Below the pieces are notes generated by a model. That model did no database searches, was not told the DNA's origin, and saw only the letters and a program-made list of their open reading frames with translations. The position numbers and the translations under genes are program-made. A stretch of 64,000 nt of DNA from Roseateles sp. (lineage in GTDB: Bacteria; Pseudomonadota; Gammaproteobacteria; Burkholderiales; Burkholderiaceae_C), in contig JAEUPJ010000084.1 in the NCBI GenBank assembly GCA_016790285.1, forward strand, positions 1 to 64,000, in the 5' to 3' direction. Positions 60,003-64,000 of the stretch are shown here, one piece after another (the stretch's first letter is position 1; each line of letters opens with the position of its first letter).

Positions 60003-61196
60003 ATGAACGTCATCCGCTTCTCCGACCTGATCGCCGCCGGCAAGGTGGCCGGCCAACGCGTCTTCATCCGTGCCGACCTGAACGTGCCGCAGGACGACGA
60101 CGGCAAGATCACCGAAGACACCCGCATCCGCGCGTCGCTGCCGGCCATCAAGATGGCGCTGGAAGCCGGCGCCGCCGTCATGGTCACCTCCCACCTGGGC
60201 CGACCGACCGAGGGCGAGTTCAAGCCCGAGGACTCGCTGGCCCCCGTGGCCGAGCGCATGGCCGAGCTGCTCGGCCGCCCGGTGCCGCTGAAGGCGGATT
60301 GGGTCGACGGCGTCGCCGTCGCCCCGGGCGAGCTGGTGCTGCTGGAGAACTGCCGCGTCAACAAGGGCGAGAAGAAGTGCAACGAGGAGCTGTCCAGGAA
60401 GCTCGCCGCGCTGTGCGACATCTTCGTCAACGACGCCTTCGGCACCGCCCACCGCGCCGAGGCCACGACCTACGGCATCGCCAAGTTCGCCAAGATCGCT
60501 TGCGCCGGCCCGCTGCTGGCCGCCGAGATCGACGCCATCACCAAGGCGCTGGCCAACCCGCGCCGCCCGCTGGTGGCCATCGTCGCCGGCTCCAAGGTGT
60601 CGACCAAGCTGACAATCCTGCAGAGCCTGTCCGAGAAGGTCGACGGCCTGATCGTCGGCGGCGGCATCGCCAACACCTTCATGCTGGCCGCGGGCCTGAA
60701 GATCGGCAAGTCGCTCGCCGAGCCTGATCTCGTCGGGCAGGCCACCGCCGTCATCCAGGCCATGAAGGCGCGCGGCGCCGAAGTGCCCATCCCCGAGGAC
60801 GTCGTCACCGCCAAGACCTTCGCCGCCGGCGCCACCGCCTCCGTGAAGGCCGCCACCGACGTCGAGGACGACGACCTCATCCTCGACATCGGCCCCAAGA
60901 CCGCCGCCAAGCTGGCCGAGAAGCTCAAGGCCGCCGGCACCATCGTCTGGAATGGCCCGGTGGGCGTGTTCGAGTTCCCGGCCTTCGCGCACGGCACCGA
61001 AGCCATCGCGCGCGCCATCGCCGAGAGCGTGGCCTTCAGCATCGCCGGCGGCGGCGACACCCTCGCGGCCATCGCCAAATACGGCATCGAGAAGGATGTC
61101 GGCTACATCTCCACCGGCGGTGGTGCCTTCCTGGAAGTGCTGGAAGGCAAGACGCTGCCGGCCTTCGAGATCCTGGCCCGGCGCGCGGCCGGCTGA
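60003..61196 (+). CDS. pgk: phosphoglycerate kinase
   Basis: A 397-residue glycolytic enzyme. The N-terminal substrate domain holds [24 protein letters not shown] and [11 protein letters not shown]. The nucleotide domain has [33 protein letters not shown] and GGGDTLAAI with the C-terminal [19 protein letters not shown]. Length is usual. The M48 peptidase gene starts three bases after its stop, so read-through is likely. No other glycolytic gene is in the window. Confidence 0.98.
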   Translation: MNVIRFSDLIAAGKVAGQRVFIRADLNVPQDDDGKITEDTRIRASLPAIKMALEAGAAVMVTSHLGRPTEGEFKPEDSLAPVAERMAELLGRPVPLKADWVDGVAVAPGELVLLENCRVNKGEKKCNEELSRKLAALCDIFVNDAFGTAHRAEATTYGIAKFAKIACAGPLLAAEIDAITKALANPRRPLVAIVAGSKVSTKLTILQSLSEKVDGLIVGGGIANTFMLAAGLKIGKSLAEPDLVGQATAVIQAMKARGAEVPIPEDVVTAKTFAAGATASVKAATDVEDDDLILDIGPKTAAKLAEKLKAAGTIVWNGPVGVFEFPAFAHGTEAIARAIAESVAFSIAGGGDTLAAIAKYGIEKDVGYISTGGGAFLEVLEGKTLPAFEILARRAAG

Positions 61197-61199
61197 CGC

Positions 61200-62930
61200 A
61201 TGGCGCGGCCCGGCTCCGCCTCGCCGGCGCTGTTGGCAGCCGTCGCCCTGGGCGCGGCGGCTCTGCATCAGCTGTATTGGCTGCTGCCGCTGGCGTTGAT
61301 GCTGGGGCTGCCGGCGCTTTGGTTCGGCCACCCCTTGCTGGCCGCTCTGGCCGGCGTGACCTTCCTGGTGCTGGCCTGGGTGTTCCAGCCGCGCCAGGCA
61401 GCGCCGCCTCAGGTGCTGGCGGTGCACGAGGCGCCGCGGTTGTACGAGCGCGTGCATGCGATCGCTGACGCCCTGCAGGCGCCGCGCGTGCACGCCATCG
61501 CGCTGGACGACGAACTCAACGCCGGCGCGTTGGAGCTCAACCGCGGCGTGTCCCTGCGCCCGGTGCGGCGGGTGCTGGTGCTCGGGCGGCCGCTGCTCGC
61601 GGCGCTCGACACGGCGGCGGTCGAAGCGGTCATCGCCCATGAGCTGGGCCACTTCTCTCGGCAGCACGGCCGTCTGGGCCATTGGCTCTACCGGACGCGG
61701 CAGTCGTGGGTGGCGCTCAAGGGCCAGGACGATGCCGCGCTGGCGGATCCGGACAGCTCGGCCTGGGATCGGGCCGCGTCAGGCTTCGCGTGTCGCTTCC
61801 TGCCCTGGTTCGACCGGCTGAGCCTCGCGCACATGCGCCATTGCGAGTTCGAAGCCGACGCCATCGCTGCGCGCGAGGTGGGTGCCCAGGCTCTGGCACG
61901 TGCGTTGAGCCAGCTGGAGCGGCTGCACAGTGGGATGTGGCTCGCCGGCGCCCGGGTCCGGCGGCAACTGATGCTGCATCACGCCGAGCCGCCGCAGGAC
62001 CTGCTGGCCCGCGAGGTGGCCGCGTGGCGCGATGCCGCAGACGCCTCCCCGCAGCCGGCAGGGGGGCCGGATGACGAGGACGACACGCACCCACGCCTGG
62101 TCGAGCGCCTCGCGGCCTTGGGCAGCGTGGCTGTCGACGCGACATGGCCGGGCACCTCTGCGGGTGCGACTTGGTGGAGCGCCGAGGGCTGGGTGGCTGT
62201 GGTGGGCGGGTACCGCGATGACGCGGACCCGGCTTACTGGCGCATGGCCCACCGGCTGCTGCAGCGCCTGGCGCCGGCGCCTGACGCCACGCCCGAGCGG
62301 CGTTGGCAGTTGGCCCTCGCCCGTGGCGAACCCGAGCCCGATGTGGCCGCGGGCAACACCCCCGCGGCGCTGCTGCTCGGGGCCCGTGCGGCGTTGCGGC
62401 GGGGCGACCGGGACACAGCGCTGCGACTGGCCCTCGCGTGCCGGGAGCAAAAGACTGCCGAGCGCGATGAGGCGACGTCCCTCCTCGTGAAGCACGGCCT
62501 CGGCACTGACGTGACGGAGCGGCGCCGCCATGCTGACTGGTGGCGCGCGGTTCAACGGCGCCGCGCGGCTGCGTTCGAGCAACTCGATGCCGAGCGGGCG
62601 CAGGGGCGCATCGGCCCGCCGCCGCTTGATGCGGCCGAGCAGCAGGCGCTGCGTGCTGCCCTGTGTGAGGAGCCGGCGATCCTGGAGGTCGAGATCCTGG
62701 GCCAGGACGCGCAGGTGCAGTCGGTCGCCTACCAGGCCGTGGTGGTGCTGCTGCGCATCCAGGCCGACGCGGATGAGGACGCCGTGGGCGCCGCTGCGCA
62801 CGGGCTGCTCGGCTGGGTCGGGGCGCCGGCACTGTTGCGTGCGGTGCAGGTGCGCTATGCCGGCGAATCACTGACGCCGGCCCTGGCCCAGGCGCTGGCG
62901 GCAGCCCGCGAGCCCGGCACCCGTGGCTGA
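61200..62930 (+). CDS. M48 family membrane metalloprotease, second copy
   Basis: A 576-residue protein, distinct from HtpX. Two hydrophobic helices (about 10-30 and 34-62) precede the peptidase site HELGH (His147, Glu148, His151) and the third ligand in RHCEFEADAIAA. The long C-terminal region (from about 270) is Ala/Arg-rich and helical with weak TPR-like features (WQLALARGEPEPDVAAGNTP, LLLGARAALRRGDRDTALRLALA), a layout seen in M48 proteins of Burkholderiales. It is directly behind pgk. Substrates unknown. Confidence 0.88.
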   Translation: MARPGSASPALLAAVALGAAALHQLYWLLPLALMLGLPALWFGHPLLAALAGVTFLVLAWVFQPRQAAPPQVLAVHEAPRLYERVHAIADALQAPRVHAIALDDELNAGALELNRGVSLRPVRRVLVLGRPLLAALDTAAVEAVIAHELGHFSRQHGRLGHWLYRTRQSWVALKGQDDAALADPDSSAWDRAASGFACRFLPWFDRLSLAHMRHCEFEADAIAAREVGAQALARALSQLERLHSGMWLAGARVRRQLMLHHAEPPQDLLAREVAAWRDAADASPQPAGGPDDEDDTHPRLVERLAALGSVAVDATWPGTSAGATWWSAEGWVAVVGGYRDDADPAYWRMAHRLLQRLAPAPDATPERRWQLALARGEPEPDVAAGNTPAALLLGARAALRRGDRDTALRLALACREQKTAERDEATSLLVKHGLGTDVTERRRHADWWRAVQRRRAAAFEQLDAERAQGRIGPPPLDAAEQQALRAALCEEPAILEVEILGQDAQVQSVAYQAVVVLLRIQADADEDAVGAAAHGLLGWVGAPALLRAVQVRYAGESLTPALAQALAAAREPGTRG

Positions 62931-63023
62931 TATCGGCTTCGGCATGGATCGCCAGCAATCCGGCATCGGCCGGCGCTGAAACGCGGCGTAATCTCCTGGG
63001 TTCGTCTCTGGAGACTCACTGCC

Positions 63024-64000
63024 ATGGAAAAGAACAACGCTCCCTTGTCGCCGGCCGAAGCCGCGCTGCGCGACGCCGCCCTCGACTACCACCGCGCCCC
63101 GACGCGCGGCAAGATCTCGGTCACGCCAACCAAGGCCCTGTCCAACCAGCGCGACCTGTCGCTGGCTTACTCGCCGGGTGTCGCCTATGCGTGCCTGGCC
63201 ATCGAGGAGGACCCGTCGCTGGCGGCCGACTTCACCTCGCGCGGCAACCTGGTGGGCGTCATCACCAACGGCACCGCGGTGCTGGGCCTGGGCGACATCG
63301 GCCCGCTGGCGGGCAAGCCGGTGATGGAGGGCAAGGGTTGCCTCTTCAAGAAGTTCGCCGGCATCGACGTGTTCGACATCGAGCTCGCCGAGAAGGACCC
63401 GGACAAGCTCGTCGAGATCATCGCCGCGCTGGAGCCCACGCTGGGCGGCGTGAACCTGGAGGACATCAAGGCGCCCGAATGCTTCTACATCGAGAAGAAG
63501 CTGCGCGAGCGCATGAACATCCCGGTGTTCCATGACGACCAGCACGGGACCGCGATCATCAGCGCCGCCGCGCTGCTCAACGGCCTGGAACTGGTGGGCA
63601 AGAAGATCGGCGACGTGAAGGTGGCGGTGAGCGGCGCCGGCGCCGCGGCCATCGCCTGCCTGGACGTGATGGTCGGCCTGGGCGTGGCGCGCGAGCACAT
63701 CTTCATGTGCGACAGCAAGGGCGTGGTGCGCCAGGGCCGGGAGGACTTCGCCAAGCTCGACGAGAGCAAGCTGCGCTACTGCCAGAAGACCGATGCGAAG
63801 ACGCTGGCCGACGTGGTCAAGGGCGCGGACGTCTTCCTCGGCTGCAGCGCCGCCGGCGTGCTCTCGGCCGAGATGGTGCTGACGATGGCCAGCAAGCCCA
63901 TCATTCTGGCGCTGGCCAACCCCGAGCCCGAGATCCGGCCGGAGCTGGCCAAGGCCGCGCGGCCCGATTGCATCATCGCCACCGGGCGCAGCGACTACCC
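63024..64000 (+). CDS. maeB: NADP-dependent malic enzyme, N-terminal part (runs off the window)
   Basis: The open frame starts at ATG 63024 and continues to the end of the window, about 325 codons of a protein expected to be about 760 long. Present are [32 protein letters not shown], the [12 protein letters not shown] and [17 protein letters not shown] segments, and [22 protein letters not shown]. The start of the NAD(P) domain is [23 protein letters not shown]. The family (MaeB type) decarboxylates malate to pyruvate and carries a C-terminal phosphotransacetylase domain, which lies outside the window. Confidence 0.93.
   Translation, partial: MEKNNAPLSPAEAALRDAALDYHRAPTRGKISVTPTKALSNQRDLSLAYSPGVAYACLAIEEDPSLAADFTSRGNLVGVITNGTAVLGLGDIGPLAGKPVMEGKGCLFKKFAGIDVFDIELAEKDPDKLVEIIAALEPTLGGVNLEDIKAPECFYIEKKLRERMNIPVFHDDQHGTAIISAAALLNGLELVGKKIGDVKVAVSGAGAAAIACLDVMVGLGVAREHIFMCDSKGVVRQGREDFAKLDESKLRYCQKTDAKTLADVVKGADVFLGCSAAGVLSAEMVLTMASKPIILALANPEPEIRPELAKAARPDCIIATGRSDY

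Overview
The window is a high-GC betaproteobacterial chromosome segment, most like the Burkholderiales (Leptothrix, Rubrivivax, Roseateles and Comamonadaceae group). This rests on gene content: an ahcY-tlyA-metF cluster behind an SAH riboswitch, yajC-secD-secF, lysM-dprA divergent from def-fmt, a Smg/DUF494 gene, a DUF1631 gene, a GcvA-like LysR beside a DUF2917 gene, and three PEP-CTERM proteins. I saw no rRNA, tRNA or CRISPR array. The two ends cut through a formaldehyde dehydrogenase gene (5' part missing) and a malic enzyme gene (3' part missing).

Layout. 1-771: 3' end of frmA/adhC. 772-1305: no convincing gene. 1261-4217: the main accessory region. It has an attI-like site split by a complete IS481-family element (1312-2376, 6-bp target duplication), then three gene cassettes with small membrane or secreted proteins, each closed by an attC-type site. 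No integrase gene lies nearby, so it looks like an orphan (integrase-less) integron array. 4401-11496: cupin, GST, an NDUFA9-type SDR with a soluble lytic transglycosylase, a PEP-CTERM protein, 5-formyl-THF cyclo-ligase and a Kef-type antiporter. 11549-20449: hybrid histidine kinase, DUF4199 protein, a LysR gene joined to a membrane-tethered LuxR-type gene, DUF2917, TfoX-like, a second 5-formyl-THF cyclo-ligase, a 620-bp repeat-rich gap, DUF1161, PepQ and an ECF sigma factor. 20487-29320: Ser/Thr kinase with TPR-like region following the sigma gene, two further PEP-CTERM proteins with a small cytoplasmic protein between them, and a GH74 xyloglucanase-type enzyme with a palindromic operator candidate.

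29436-37805 (mostly minus strand): uridine kinase, small membrane protein, LMW protein tyrosine phosphatase, TonB-dependent receptor, OmpW, and metF, tlyA and ahcY led by an SAH riboswitch. A structured intergenic repeat occurs three times here. 37839-46072: PPK2, a DUF3563-like protein, AraC regulator/aldo-keto reductase pair, MFS transporter with YcaQ-like glycosylase, and a diguanylate cyclase with an unknown partner. 46234-52087: yajC-secD-secF and DUF1631. 52129-64000: smg, dprA, LysM protein, def, fmt, htpX, lipoprotein, GIN-domain (DUF2807) protein, azlCD, pgk, a second M48 peptidase and malic enzyme.

How the genes work together. YajC, SecD and SecF form the Sec accessory complex. Def and Fmt handle formyl-methionine at the two ends of initiation. 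AhcY, MetF and the riboswitch run methyl-group recycling. The two cyclo-ligases also feed one-carbon folates. The ECF sigma and kinase form a likely phosphorylation-controlled regulatory pair next to PEP-CTERM surface genes.
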